The position numbers and the translations under genes are program-made. The notes below the pieces were generated by a model. The model was not told the origin of the DNA. It did not search any database and saw nothing but the letters and a program-made list of their open reading frames with translations. From Acuticoccus sp039034015 (GTDB lineage Bacteria; Pseudomonadota; Alphaproteobacteria; Rhizobiales; Amorphaceae), in NCBI GenBank assembly GCA_039034015.1, contig JBCCBM010000019.1, positions 1 to 64,000 on the forward strand: a stretch of DNA of 64,000 nt, in the 5' to 3' direction. Shown here one piece after another: positions 15,827-24,888 of this stretch; position 1 is the first letter of the stretch, and each line of letters opens with the position of its first letter.

Positions 15827-17350
15827 ATGCAGAACCTTTCAACGGGTCTGTTCTTTGATGGCATCGACAAACACTTCGGCGGAACTTACGCGCTGAAGAA
15901 TGTTTCCCTGTCCGTGGGCCGGGGCGAGATCGTCGCCCTGCTGGGCGAAAACGGGGCGGGAAAGTCCACGCTCATCAAGGTTTTGGGCGGCATTCACACG
16001 CCCGATGCCGGCCGCGTCCTCATCGACGGTGCGCCCTACCAGCACCGCCCCGCCGGCTTTGGCGAGCGCCAAAAGGTCGCCTTCATCCACCAGGATCTTG
16101 GCCTCATCGAGTGGATGACGGTCGCCGAAAACATCGCGCTCGCGCTGGGGTTTTCCCGCAAAAACGGCCTCATCCGCTGGGGCGACGTGGAGCGGTTCGC
16201 CGCGGGCGCGCTCACAAAGGTCGACTGCGACTTTGACCCCACCACCCGGGTCGAAGACCTGTCGCGCACTGAAAAGTCGCTGGTGGCGATCGCCCGGGCG
16301 CTTGCCGTCGACAGCGAGTTTTTGGTGCTCGACGAGCCCACAGCCTCCCTCCCCGCCGACGAGGTGGAGCGGCTGTTTGCCGCCATCCGCCCCCTTCGCG
16401 ACCGTGGGGTTGGGATGATTTACGTCTCCCACCGCCTCGATGAAATTTTCAAAATTGCCGACCGCGTCGCCGTCCTTCGCGATGGGGAGCTTGTGGGCGT
16501 GCGCCCCATCGCCCACACCACGCCTGAAGAGCTGGTGCAAAAGATCGTCGGCCGCAAAACCCGCGCCACCCAAAAGCCCGCCGGGGCGCCTGGCGCGCCG
16601 ATCCTCTCGCTGTCCCGCTTCACCGTCGGCGCCATCGGCCCGCTCGACATCACCTTGCGCCGCAACGAAATTTTGGGCCTTGCGGGCCTTCGCGGCGCGG
16701 GCCACGAGGCGGTGAGCCGCGCGCTTTTCGGCCTCCTCCCCTTCACCGGCGATGTGGCGCTGGACGGCAAAACGCCCGACCTTTCCACCCCCACACGCGC
16801 GCTTTCCGCGGGCATCGGCCTTGTCGCGCGGGACAGGACGGAAGAATCGGTCGCCCTCTCGCTCACCATCCGCGAAAACACGTTTTTGAACCCCGCCGGC
16901 ATCGGCCGCTCCGCGCTCAACCTTTTGGCCCCGCGCAAAGAAGCGGACGAAGCCGCCCTCATTGGGGCGAGCCTTGGCCTCTCGCCCAACGATCCGACCC
17001 TTGCCATTGAGGCGCTGTCGGGCGGCAACCAACAAAAGGTCGTCATCGGCCGGTGGCTCGCCACAAAGCGCCGGCTCATCCTGTGCGAAGACCCCACCGC
17101 CGGCGTCGATGTCGGCGCCAAGGGCGAAATCTACGCGCTCCTCAACGAGGCGCTTGCGGCGGGGGTCGGCATCCTCGTCATCTCCACCGACTTTGAGGAG
17201 ATCGCCGCGATTTGCCACCGCGCCATCGTCTTCAGCCAGGGCGCGATTGTGGATGAATTGTCGGGCACGCGCCTCACCACGGAGACGCTGATCCAGGCCG
17301 CCTCCGCCAGCAACATCGTGACCGACGAGGCGCCCCATGCAGTCGCTTGA
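15827..17350 (+). CDS. Sugar ABC importer, duplicated ATPase (RbsA/MglA type)
   Basis: The 507-residue protein has two ABC domains, the layout of ribose/galactose importers. Domain 1 has Walker A GENGAGKSTLIK near residue 40 and VLDEPTASLPADE. Domain 2 has the degenerate GLRGAGHEAVSRA in place of Walker A and a canonical LSGGNQQKVVIGRWL signature, as is usual in this family. I start at the ATG at 15827 because GGAGGAA lies 7 bases upstream. It opens a six-gene operon of two importers behind a double LacI operator. The sugar is unknown; neighbouring idn-type genes suggest an aldonate or related sugar. Confidence 0.92.
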   Translation: MQNLSTGLFFDGIDKHFGGTYALKNVSLSVGRGEIVALLGENGAGKSTLIKVLGGIHTPDAGRVLIDGAPYQHRPAGFGERQKVAFIHQDLGLIEWMTVAENIALALGFSRKNGLIRWGDVERFAAGALTKVDCDFDPTTRVEDLSRTEKSLVAIARALAVDSEFLVLDEPTASLPADEVERLFAAIRPLRDRGVGMIYVSHRLDEIFKIADRVAVLRDGELVGVRPIAHTTPEELVQKIVGRKTRATQKPAGAPGAPILSLSRFTVGAIGPLDITLRRNEILGLAGLRGAGHEAVSRALFGLLPFTGDVALDGKTPDLSTPTRALSAGIGLVARDRTEESVALSLTIRENTFLNPAGIGRSALNLLAPRKEADEAALIGASLGLSPNDPTLAIEALSGGNQQKVVIGRWLATKRRLILCEDPTAGVDVGAKGEIYALLNEALAAGVGILVISTDFEEIAAICHRAIVFSQGAIVDELSGTRLTTETLIQAASASNIVTDEAPHAVA

Positions 17351-18359
17351 ATCCGGCGCCCTGGAACCCACCAAGGCCGAGCTGAAAGGCGCCTCGCTCG
17401 GCAAACGCATCGTTCGGTTCCTGCCCGTCTACGGCCTCGTCATCCTGACGGCCGGGCTCATCATCCTCTTCTCGGTGCTGCTCCCCAACACCTTCCCGAC
17501 GATGCTGAACCTTCGGGCGATTGTGTCGGACAAGGCGATCATCGCGCTGTTGTCGCTGGGCGCCATGATCCCGATGGCGGCCGGCCGCATCGACCTCACG
17601 GTGGGCTACGGCATTGTTTTGTGGCACATTTTGGCAATCAGCCTCCAGACGATGCTGGGCCTCCCCTTCCCCGTCGCGGTTGTGACGGTGCTGCTTCTTG
17701 GCGCCTTCGCCGGCTTCCTCAACGGCCTTCTGGTGGAGGTCGCCAAGATCGATTCCTTCATCGCGACCCTTGGCACAGGCACCGTCCTTTACGCCCTTGC
17801 CCTCTGGCACACAGGCGGCCGCCAGATGGTCGGCGTGTTGCCGGATGGGTTTTACGGCCTCTCGACCACCTTCGTCTTCGGCCTCCCGATCACCGGCTAT
17901 TACTTGCTCTTCATCACGATCGTTTTGTGGATCGTCCTCGAATACACGCCCATCGGCCGGTATCTTTACGCCATCGGCGCCAACCAGCGCGCCGCACAGC
18001 TGAACGGCATCCCGACCCGCAAATATGTGATCGGCGCGTTCGTCGCCTCCGGCGCGATGACGGCGCTGGCGGGGGTGCTGCTGGCCGCAAAACTGCGCAT
18101 CGGGCAGGCGTCTGTGGGGCTTGAATTCCTGCTCCCTGCGCTGGTCGGCGCCTTCCTGGGGTCCACCACCATCAAGCCGGGGCGGGTCAATGTGTGGGGC
18201 ACCATTGTGGGGGTTGCGATCCTCGCGGTGGGGATTTCCGGCATCCAACAATTCGGCGGCTCGTTCTGGGTTGAGCCGCTCTTCAACGGCGTGACGCTTT
18301 TGATTGCCATTGGCATCGCCGGCTACGCCCAACGCCGCAAAGGCGCGCAAAAGCGCTAA
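17337..18359 (+). CDS. Sugar ABC importer permease (RbsC type)
   Basis: A 340-residue inner-membrane permease with eight or more hydrophobic segments. Family marks include GRIDLTVGYGIVLWH, FLNGLLVEVAKIDSFIATLG and YAIGANQRAAQLNGIPTRK. It overlaps the ATPase gene by 14 bases. It should pair with the duplicated ATPase before it and the binding protein after it. Confidence 0.92.
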   Translation: MQSLESGALEPTKAELKGASLGKRIVRFLPVYGLVILTAGLIILFSVLLPNTFPTMLNLRAIVSDKAIIALLSLGAMIPMAAGRIDLTVGYGIVLWHILAISLQTMLGLPFPVAVVTVLLLGAFAGFLNGLLVEVAKIDSFIATLGTGTVLYALALWHTGGRQMVGVLPDGFYGLSTTFVFGLPITGYYLLFITIVLWIVLEYTPIGRYLYAIGANQRAAQLNGIPTRKYVIGAFVASGAMTALAGVLLAAKLRIGQASVGLEFLLPALVGAFLGSTTIKPGRVNVWGTIVGVAILAVGISGIQQFGGSFWVEPLFNGVTLLIAIGIAGYAQRRKGAQKR

Positions 18360-18377
18360 TTTCCTGGAGGAAACACG

Positions 18378-19403
18378 ATGATGCGTCTGACGCTTCTTGC
18401 AACGACCATGCTGATCACCCCGGCCCTGGCGGCCGAGTGGGACGGCCCCACCACAGGCCCCGCGGGCGCTGACGGCAAATCCATCGTCGTGGTCGCCGCC
18501 GACCTTAAAAATGGCGGCATTCTGGGCGTCACCGAGGGGGTCGAAGAGGCCGCCGGCGCGATCGGCTGGGAGGTCCGCGTGCTCGACGGCGCAGGCTCCG
18601 TCCAAGGCCGCACCGCCGCCATCGGCCAGGCCCGCGCCCTCCAGCCCGATGGCATCGTCATCAACGGGTTTGACGCGGTGGAGCAGCAGGCCGCCCTTGA
18701 AGGCGTGGTCGAAGCGGGCATCCCCATGGTCGCCTGGCATTCTGGGCCAAAAATCGGCTGCGACGCGCCGGGCGGCATCTTTGCCAACGTTTCCACCGAC
18801 GCCATGACCGTGTCGGAAGTTGCCGCAGAGTGGGCGATTGAGGATGGCGGCGACGACATCGGCGTCGTGATCTTCACCGACAGCACCTATCAGATCGCCA
18901 TCGACAAGGCGGACCGGCTGAAGGAAACCGTCGAAGCGGCGGGCGGCAAAGTGCTCGAATATGTCGACACGCCCATTGCCGACACGTCCGTGCGCATGGG
19001 CCCACTCACCACCTCGCTCCTGCAAAAATACGGCGCAAGCTGGACCCATGCGCTCGCCATCAACGACCTTTACTTTGACTTCATGGGGCCTTCGCTCGCC
19101 GCCGCCGGCCTTTCGCCGGACGATGGGCCCAAGGCGGGCTCCGCGGGCGATGGGTCGGAGGCCGCCTTCCAGCGCATTCGCACCGGCGGATACCAGACGA
19201 TCACGGTTGCGGAGCCGCTCAACCTTCAGGGCTGGCAGCTGGTGGACGAGTTGAACCGCGCCATCCAGGGCGAGGCGTGCTCGGGCTACGTCACATCCCC
19301 CGCGCTGGTGACCCAAACCGGCCTTGAGAACATGGGCGACAGCAACGCCTTCGACCCCGACATTCCCTACCGCGACGCCTATTCGGCGATCTGGAACCAG
19401 TAG
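18378..19403 (+). CDS. Sugar-binding periplasmic protein of importer 1
   Basis: A 341-residue protein of the RbsB-like periplasmic-binding family. A signal peptide (MMRLTLLATTMLITPALA) precedes the mature AEWDGPTTGPAGADGKS. The type I fold is seen in VVVAADLKNGGILGVTEGV and ALQPDGIVINGFDAV. GGAGG lies 8 bases before the ATG. It closes importer 1 and is seven bases before the second ATPase gene. Confidence 0.9.
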   Translation: MMRLTLLATTMLITPALAAEWDGPTTGPAGADGKSIVVVAADLKNGGILGVTEGVEEAAGAIGWEVRVLDGAGSVQGRTAAIGQARALQPDGIVINGFDAVEQQAALEGVVEAGIPMVAWHSGPKIGCDAPGGIFANVSTDAMTVSEVAAEWAIEDGGDDIGVVIFTDSTYQIAIDKADRLKETVEAAGGKVLEYVDTPIADTSVRMGPLTTSLLQKYGASWTHALAINDLYFDFMGPSLAAAGLSPDDGPKAGSAGDGSEAAFQRIRTGGYQTITVAEPLNLQGWQLVDELNRAIQGEACSGYVTSPALVTQTGLENMGDSNAFDPDIPYRDAYSAIWNQ

Positions 19404-19410
19404 GCCCAAC

Positions 19411-20166
19411 ATGGCATCGCCCATAGTCTCCATGCGCGGCATCACCAAACGCTTCGGCGGGGTGACCGCGCTCCAAAACGTCGACCTTGACGCGTACTCT
19501 GGCGAGGTTTTGGCCATTGTGGGCGACAACGGCGCCGGCAAGTCGACCCTCATCAAGATTTTGACCGGCGTCTACCAGCCCACCGAGGGCGAAATCTTGA
19601 TGGACGGCGCGCCCATCACCTTCTCAAGCCACGCCGAGGCCATCGAGCTTGGGATTGACGCGGTTTATCAAACCCTTGCGCTGGCCGATCACCTCGATCC
19701 GCCCGCCAACATGTTCTTGGGCAACGAGCTCACCAAAAAGGTGCTCGGCCTCACCGTGCTCGACAACAAGCGCATGAAGACCGAGACAGAGCGCGTCCTG
19801 ATGGAGCGGCTCGGCGTGCAGCTGAAATCGCTCGACGCGCCCACCGAAAGCCTCTCGGGCGGCCAGCGCCAGGCGGTCGCCATTGCCCGCGCGGTCTACC
19901 ACGAGGGCCTTCGGGTGCTTGTCATGGACGAGCCCACCGCAGCGCTCGGCCCGCAGGAGACGGCGCGCACCTTAAAACTCATAAAAACGCTGAAAGAGCA
20001 GGGGCTTGCGGTGATCCTCATCAGCCACTCCCTTGATGATGTGTTTGAGGTGTCGGACCGCATTCACGTCCAGCGGCGGGGCCAGTGCGCGGGCGTCGTC
20101 ACAACCGCGGACACCAACAACCAAGAGGTGCTCGGCCTCATCGTTGGCGCAGAGGAGGCCGCGTGA
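19411..20166 (+). CDS. Sugar ABC importer, single-domain ATPase (FrcA type)
   Basis: A 251-residue single ABC domain: Walker A VGDNGAGKSTLIK, signature SLSGGQRQAVAIARA, Walker B VLVMDEPTAALG and the H-loop LISHSLDDV. Single-domain partners of RbsC-like permeases are typical of the fructose FrcBCA type, unlike the duplicated ATPase of importer 1. The ATG at 19411 follows the binding-protein stop closely. The stop overlaps the permease start as TGATG. Confidence 0.91.
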   Translation: MASPIVSMRGITKRFGGVTALQNVDLDAYSGEVLAIVGDNGAGKSTLIKILTGVYQPTEGEILMDGAPITFSSHAEAIELGIDAVYQTLALADHLDPPANMFLGNELTKKVLGLTVLDNKRMKTETERVLMERLGVQLKSLDAPTESLSGGQRQAVAIARAVYHEGLRVLVMDEPTAALGPQETARTLKLIKTLKEQGLAVILISHSLDDVFEVSDRIHVQRRGQCAGVVTTADTNNQEVLGLIVGAEEAA

Positions 20167-21284
20167 TGGCAACCGTTGCTGAACCAAAGTCGCTGACGGA
20201 GCGGCTTGAACCCTACATCATGATCATCGGACCGATGATCATGATCCTCGCCGTCCTCATCTTCATGGGGATTGCCGAGCCAACGCGCTACTTCCGCACG
20301 TCGAATATCAACCTCATCCTGCTGGATGCGGCGCTTTACATGCCGATGGCAATGGCGATGACCTTCGTCATCACCCAGCGGGGCATTGACCTTTCCATCG
20401 GTTCCATCGCCGCGCTGTCGGCCATCGTGATGGCCTTCCTCATCAAACAGTATGGCTTCTCGGTCTACGTCGCGATCCCCATCGCGATCATGCTGGGCGC
20501 CTTGATGGGCCTCATCAACGGCCTCGTCATCACGCGGTTCAACGTGCCCGACCTCATCGGCACCCTCGCCATGGACCTTGTCTATCGCGGCCTTGCGCTG
20601 GTGCTGGCAAAAGGTCTTGTCCTTGCCCGTTTTCCGGACCTCTTGACCGACATTGGCCGCGGCCAAATCCCGGGCTTCATCCCGATCCCGGTCATCATCG
20701 GCATCGCGACCATGATTGCCGGCTACGTCCTCCTCACGCGGACCTACTTTGGCCGATACACCATCGCGATCGGCTCAAACCCCGAGGCGGCGGAGCTGAC
20801 GGGCGTCGTCGTCAACCGCCACAAGGTCTACGCCTACGTTCTGTGCGGTGCGTGTGCGGCGCTGGCGGGCGTGATGCTGACGGGCAAGCTCAACGCCATC
20901 CAGGCCACATCGGCGCCCTACTTCAACCTTCACGTCATTGCTGCGGTGGTTGTGGGCGGCACGTCGCTCTTTGGCGGGCGCGCGTCAATGTTGGGCTCCT
21001 TTGCGGGTGTGTTGCTCCTCTCCATGATGATCAACGCGCTTGTCACCTTGCGCATTGAATTCTTTTGGCAATCGGTCGCATCGGGCGTCGTGATTGTGAG
21101 TTCGGTGGCGCTCTACGCCTTCATGCAGAAGAAGGACCGCGACGGTGCGGGCGGCTGGCTTGCCGCGCTCAAAGCGCCGGACGCACAGAAGATGATGCGC
21201 TTTTCAGCGGCGCTCATCGGCCTTCTCATTCTGCTCCTTGCCATCGGCGGCGTCACCGCCGTTGACCCCACCCCCAGCGGATAA
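20166..21284 (+). CDS. Sugar ABC importer permease (FrcC type)
   Basis: A 372-residue membrane protein with about ten hydrophobic segments. Motifs include FVITQRGIDLSIGSIAALSA, GLINGLVITRFNVPDLIGTL and IAIGSNPEAAELTGVVV, all of the RbsC/FrcC family. The C-terminus carries an extra hydrophobic segment (AALIGLLILLLAIGGVTAVD). The start at 20166 overlaps the ATPase stop by one base. Belongs to importer 2. Confidence 0.91.
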   Translation: MATVAEPKSLTERLEPYIMIIGPMIMILAVLIFMGIAEPTRYFRTSNINLILLDAALYMPMAMAMTFVITQRGIDLSIGSIAALSAIVMAFLIKQYGFSVYVAIPIAIMLGALMGLINGLVITRFNVPDLIGTLAMDLVYRGLALVLAKGLVLARFPDLLTDIGRGQIPGFIPIPVIIGIATMIAGYVLLTRTYFGRYTIAIGSNPEAAELTGVVVNRHKVYAYVLCGACAALAGVMLTGKLNAIQATSAPYFNLHVIAAVVVGGTSLFGGRASMLGSFAGVLLLSMMINALVTLRIEFFWQSVASGVVIVSSVALYAFMQKKDRDGAGGWLAALKAPDAQKMMRFSAALIGLLILLLAIGGVTAVDPTPSG

Positions 21285-21305
21285 CAACAACCGGAGGAAA
21301 CCATC

Positions 21306-22439
21306 ATGAAACTTTTTCTCACCACCGCCCTTGCGGCCACCATGGCGTGCGGCTTCGCACACGCCCAGACGCTCCCCTTGAAAGAGCTGCCCGACATTGC
21401 CGAGCGCGACCACTGGGTGCCCGACGAGGTGAACGCGGACGGCAAACTGGAAGCGCTGCAAGCGGTGGTCGGCGCCGAGGCCGTCCCCTTCTCGGGCACC
21501 TTGGAAAACCCAGTGCAAATCGCGCTCATCTACCCGTCGGCCGACACGTCCGACTTTTGGGCGCGCAACTATCTCGCCCTCACCAAGCGGCTGGATGAGC
21601 TTGGCATTGCCTATGAGACCACAGAGTTTGCCAGCCGCCAGATCGAACACTCGCTCCAATCCACCTACGCCAACCAGGTGGAGCAGGATTCGGATCTTTA
21701 TGACTACGTGATCTTCGGCCCGTCCGAACTTGCGATCCAGGCGGACAACATTTCTAAACTTGCCGGCAACGACGGATTCAGCACCTACGTGTGGGCCTTC
21801 CATACGCCGCTGAAGACGTTGGACCCCCAGCCGGACATGTGGTTCGACTTCTCCTCCGCCGCCGGCGCGCTCACCATGTGCGACTACATGATCAGCAGGC
21901 TCGGCGAAGGCGTCACCATGGCCATGAACCGCGGCATCCCGGGGATCACCGACAACCAGCGTTCTGGCGACTTTAAGGCGTGCGTTGAAGAAAAAGCCGG
22001 CTGGGAGACCGTCTACGAGCATTATGGCGAGTACCAGCGCGAGGGTGGCTTTGAGGGCACGACGCTGATCATGCAGGCCTATCCGGAGGCGACCATCATC
22101 CACAACGCGAACACGGCGATGGCCATGGGCTCGGTGGAAGCACAGGTCGCGATGGGCAAAGAGAAAGAGATCTTCTCCACCGGTTGGGGCGGCACGGGCC
22201 TTGAGCTGGAGGCGATCCGCCGGGGCGAGCTGGATGCAACGCCGATGCGCATGGGCGATGATGTGGGCGCTGCGACGGCCGAAGCCATCAAGGCCGACCT
22301 TGAAGGCAAAGCCGGCGACCTCCCGTTCGTGTTCCTGGGCCGCATCACGGTCGCCCACGATCAGATGAGCGTTGACGAGATCGACGCTCTTGAGAAGGAA
22401 GCCTTCCGCTTCTCCGGCGTCGGCGCGCTCAGCCGCTAA
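21306..22439 (+). CDS. Periplasmic substrate-binding protein of importer 2
   Basis: A 377-residue exported protein with signal peptide MKLFLTTALAATMACGFAHA. The mature part has a long N-terminal stretch before the type I binding fold (VQIALIYPSADTSDFWARNY), in the style of LuxP/TorT-like or unusual RbsB proteins, so its ligand may differ from that of importer 1. CGGAGGAAA precedes the ATG. It ends the two-importer operon and is followed by a strong terminator at 22481-22508. Confidence 0.87.
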   Translation: MKLFLTTALAATMACGFAHAQTLPLKELPDIAERDHWVPDEVNADGKLEALQAVVGAEAVPFSGTLENPVQIALIYPSADTSDFWARNYLALTKRLDELGIAYETTEFASRQIEHSLQSTYANQVEQDSDLYDYVIFGPSELAIQADNISKLAGNDGFSTYVWAFHTPLKTLDPQPDMWFDFSSAAGALTMCDYMISRLGEGVTMAMNRGIPGITDNQRSGDFKACVEEKAGWETVYEHYGEYQREGGFEGTTLIMQAYPEATIIHNANTAMAMGSVEAQVAMGKEKEIFSTGWGGTGLELEAIRRGELDATPMRMGDDVGAATAEAIKADLEGKAGDLPFVFLGRITVAHDQMSVDEIDALEKEAFRFSGVGALSR

Positions 22440-22480
22440 CGGCGCCGATTGGCCAGCGACGGGGCGCTCACCCGCCAACG

Positions 22481-22508
22481 AAGGGGCGCCGATTGGGGCG
22501 CCCCTTTT
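22481..22508 (+). terminator. Rho-independent terminator after importer 2
   Basis: AAGGGGCGCC (22481-22490) pairs with GGCGCCCCTT (22497-22506) around a six-base loop, followed by further T residues. It closes the 15827-22439 operon, 68 bases before the next regulator gene. Confidence 0.85.
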
Positions 22509-22575
22509 CGTGTCTGATGGCTTGCGGGGCGGGCAACCGCGCGTCACCCTCCGGCCGAAAGCAGAAAGGGCCACG

Positions 22576-23601
22576 GTGCCAAGACCGCCAAGATCGCCGG
22601 TGACGATGCGCGATGTTGCGCGCGCGGCGGGCGTGTCGCGCATGACAGTCTCGCGTGCGCTCCGGCCCGACAGCTCCATCGCCGACGACACGCGCGAGCG
22701 CATCTTGTCCGTGGTCCGGCAGATGAATTATGTGCCCGACCAGGTGGCCGGCTCCCTCACCACGGGGCGCTCGGGCTTCGTGGCGGTGCTCGTCCCGTCG
22801 CTCAACAACCTTCATTTTGCGCAAACGGTGCAAACGCTGACCGAGGCGCTGGAGGCGATCGGCCGCCAGGTGCTCCTCGGCCACACCGGCTATTCCGAAG
22901 CGCGGGAGGAGCAGTTGGTGGAAGCCATGCTCCGCCGCCGGCCTGAGGCGATTGTGCTGTCCTATGACGGCCACTCGGACCGCACGGTGGAGCTGTTGTC
23001 CGACGCGTCCATTCCGGTGGTGGAGCTTTGGGAGCGGCCGGACGAGCCCATTGCCCACACCATCGGCTTTTCCAACCATGCCGCGGTGGCGCGGATGATC
23101 GCGGCCTTGATTGGCCGGGGTTATAAGGCGATCGCGTTTCTGGGCGAGGCGGACGACGGCTGGACCCGGGGCGCCGCGCGCCTTGGCGGCTGGCGCACGG
23201 CCATGGATGCGGCCGGCCTTTCCGCCCACCGGTTGATGCGCATCGGCAAGCCGCCCCTTTCGATCGAGGATGGCGCGGCCGCCCTCCCCGCCCTCCTCAA
23301 CGCCTTTCCCGACACCGATTGTGTCATGTGCGTGTCTGATCCGCCCGCATTCGGCGTGCTGTCGACCTTGAAGGCGATGGGGCGGCGCGTGCCGGAGGAG
23401 ATCGGGGTCGTTGGCTTTGGCAACTTTGAGGTGTCGCGTTTTGCCGATCCAACGCTCACCACGGTGGTTGTGGATCCGGAGCGCATCGGCGGGGCGGCCG
23501 GCCAGCTTCTCACCGAGATCTTTGAAGGTGGCGGGCCTTTGCGGCGCCGAAAAGACGTTCCCATTGAGGTTGAGCTCGCATTTCGCGGCTCCACCCGTTG
23601 A
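22576..23601 (+). CDS. LacI-family transcriptional regulator
   Basis: A 341-residue repressor with the helix-turn-helix VTMRDVARAAGVSRMTVSRA (residues 9-28) and an effector domain like those of the other two LacI proteins in the window (SGFVAVLVPSLNNLHFAQTV). I start at the GTG at 22576 with AAAGGG upstream; the ATG at 22606 is an alternative. It lies between the tandem importers and the MalK-type importer, just upstream of the palindrome at 23622, so it most likely controls the latter. Confidence 0.88.
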   Translation: MPRPPRSPVTMRDVARAAGVSRMTVSRALRPDSSIADDTRERILSVVRQMNYVPDQVAGSLTTGRSGFVAVLVPSLNNLHFAQTVQTLTEALEAIGRQVLLGHTGYSEAREEQLVEAMLRRRPEAIVLSYDGHSDRTVELLSDASIPVVELWERPDEPIAHTIGFSNHAAVARMIAALIGRGYKAIAFLGEADDGWTRGAARLGGWRTAMDAAGLSAHRLMRIGKPPLSIEDGAAALPALLNAFPDTDCVMCVSDPPAFGVLSTLKAMGRRVPEEIGVVGFGNFEVSRFADPTLTTVVVDPERIGGAAGQLLTEIFEGGGPLRRRKDVPIEVELAFRGSTR

Positions 23602-23621
23602 GAACGCGAAAAAATCGCTTG

Positions 23622-23635
23622 TGTTACCGGTCACA
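23622..23635. promoter_or_regulatory. LacI-type operator before the MalK-type importer
   Basis: TGTTACCGGTCACA, one base away from a perfect palindrome and closely related to the site at 12648-12661. It lies between the LacI gene and the importer ATPase. Confidence 0.65.
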
Positions 23636-23770
23636 TCTTGTACCGTGTTGCCCAACAAGAGAGCGAGCGTGGTGTGCTGGGGTCTTCGGCACACGAATAA
23701 TTCGCTGACCTGAGGAAATGCCTGGCCAATCCTTCCCGCGGTGAGGATTCTGGCAAGCCGGGGGGTTCGT

Positions 23771-24874
23771 GTGCCAACGATCCAATTGGAACGTCTCGTC
23801 AAACGATATGGCGACGTGGAGGTGCTCCACGGCATCGACCTTTCGATGGACGACAATGAGTTCACCGTCCTCGTCGGCCCATCCGGCTGCGGAAAGTCCA
23901 CAACACTGCGGATGATTGCCGGGCTCGAAACGGTGTCCGACGGCGAAATCTTTGTGGATGGCGCGCCGGTCAGCCATTTGGAGCCCAAGGCGCGCGATCT
24001 TGCCATGGTCTTTCAAGATTACGCGCTCTACCCGCACATGAATGTGGCGCAAAACATCTCATTTGCGCTGCGGCTCCAGCGTCGCCCCAAGGCCGAGATC
24101 GACAAGAAGGTGCGCGAAGTCGCCGATATGGTGGGCCTCACCGAGTTTTTGCATCGCAAGCCCGGCGCCCTCTCCGGCGGGCAGCGGCAGCGCGTGGCCA
24201 TGGCCCGCGCGCTCGCCAAAGACTCAGGCATTTTCCTGTTTGACGAGCCGCTGTCCAACCTTGACGCAAAGCTGCGCGGACAAATGCGGGCCGAACTTGC
24301 GCTGATGGCGCAGCGCGTTGAAAAGAATATGATTTATGTGACGCACGATCAGGTGGAGGCCATGACCTTGGCCGACCGCATCGTGGTCATGCACGGCGGC
24401 TACATCCAGCAGCAAGGCCCGCCCAAAGAGCTCTTCGAGCACCCGGTAAACACCATTGTGGCCGGCTTCCTCGGCTCCCCACCCATGAACTTTTTGCCGG
24501 GCGCCCTCTCCGACGAGGGCGGCACCATGCGCGTCTCCGGTGAAGGGTTTTCGCTCACGCTGTCCGATGCCCTTGCCGCCAACGCCCGCGGCCACAACGG
24601 CGCCGTCACGGTGGGCGTGCGCCCGTCCGACCTTGCCTATGCGCCCGACGCATCCGACGACACATCGTTGACGCTCAAGGTGATTGTCTCCGAATACATT
24701 GGCGCGCAATCGGTTTTGCTGTGCCACTGCGGCGCGCAAAAGGTGATGGTGGAGGTGACGTCCGACACCCCGGTCGCCCTCGGTGAAACGCTGAAATTCG
24801 CGGTCAACCCGCGTGGCTTGCACCTGTTCGACAAGACGTCGGGCAAGACGCTCAAAACAAAACTCCAAAATTGA
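23771..24874 (+). CDS. Carbohydrate ABC importer ATPase (MalK/UgpC type)
   Basis: A 367-residue ATPase with Walker A GPSGCGKSTTLRM, signature LSGGQRQRVAMARAL, Walker B FLFDEPLSNLDAKLR and H-loop VTHDQVEAMTLADRI. After residue 240 the C-terminal regulatory (TOBE) region typical of MalK-like proteins follows. The GTG at 23771 gives MPTIQLERLVKRYGD; an in-frame GTG at 23741 would add ten residues. It leads the operon ATPase, binding protein, two permeases, cytochrome b561, lactonase, GlcG. Confidence 0.91.
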   Translation: MPTIQLERLVKRYGDVEVLHGIDLSMDDNEFTVLVGPSGCGKSTTLRMIAGLETVSDGEIFVDGAPVSHLEPKARDLAMVFQDYALYPHMNVAQNISFALRLQRRPKAEIDKKVREVADMVGLTEFLHRKPGALSGGQRQRVAMARALAKDSGIFLFDEPLSNLDAKLRGQMRAELALMAQRVEKNMIYVTHDQVEAMTLADRIVVMHGGYIQQQGPPKELFEHPVNTIVAGFLGSPPMNFLPGALSDEGGTMRVSGEGFSLTLSDALAANARGHNGAVTVGVRPSDLAYAPDASDDTSLTLKVIVSEYIGAQSVLLCHCGAQKVMVEVTSDTPVALGETLKFAVNPRGLHLFDKTSGKTLKTKLQN

Positions 24875-24888
24875 ACGGGAGGAACCGT

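Noticed and set aside
17274..19556. 760-codon minus-strand frame opposite the importer genes
   Set aside because: Antisense shadow of three well-supported plus-strand genes; composition typical of GC-rich antisense frames.
22372..22575. Long N-terminal extension of the third LacI regulator
   Set aside because: It would overlap the end of the importer 2 binding-protein gene and run through the terminator at 22481-22508; the GTG at 22576 directly precedes the helix-turn-helix.
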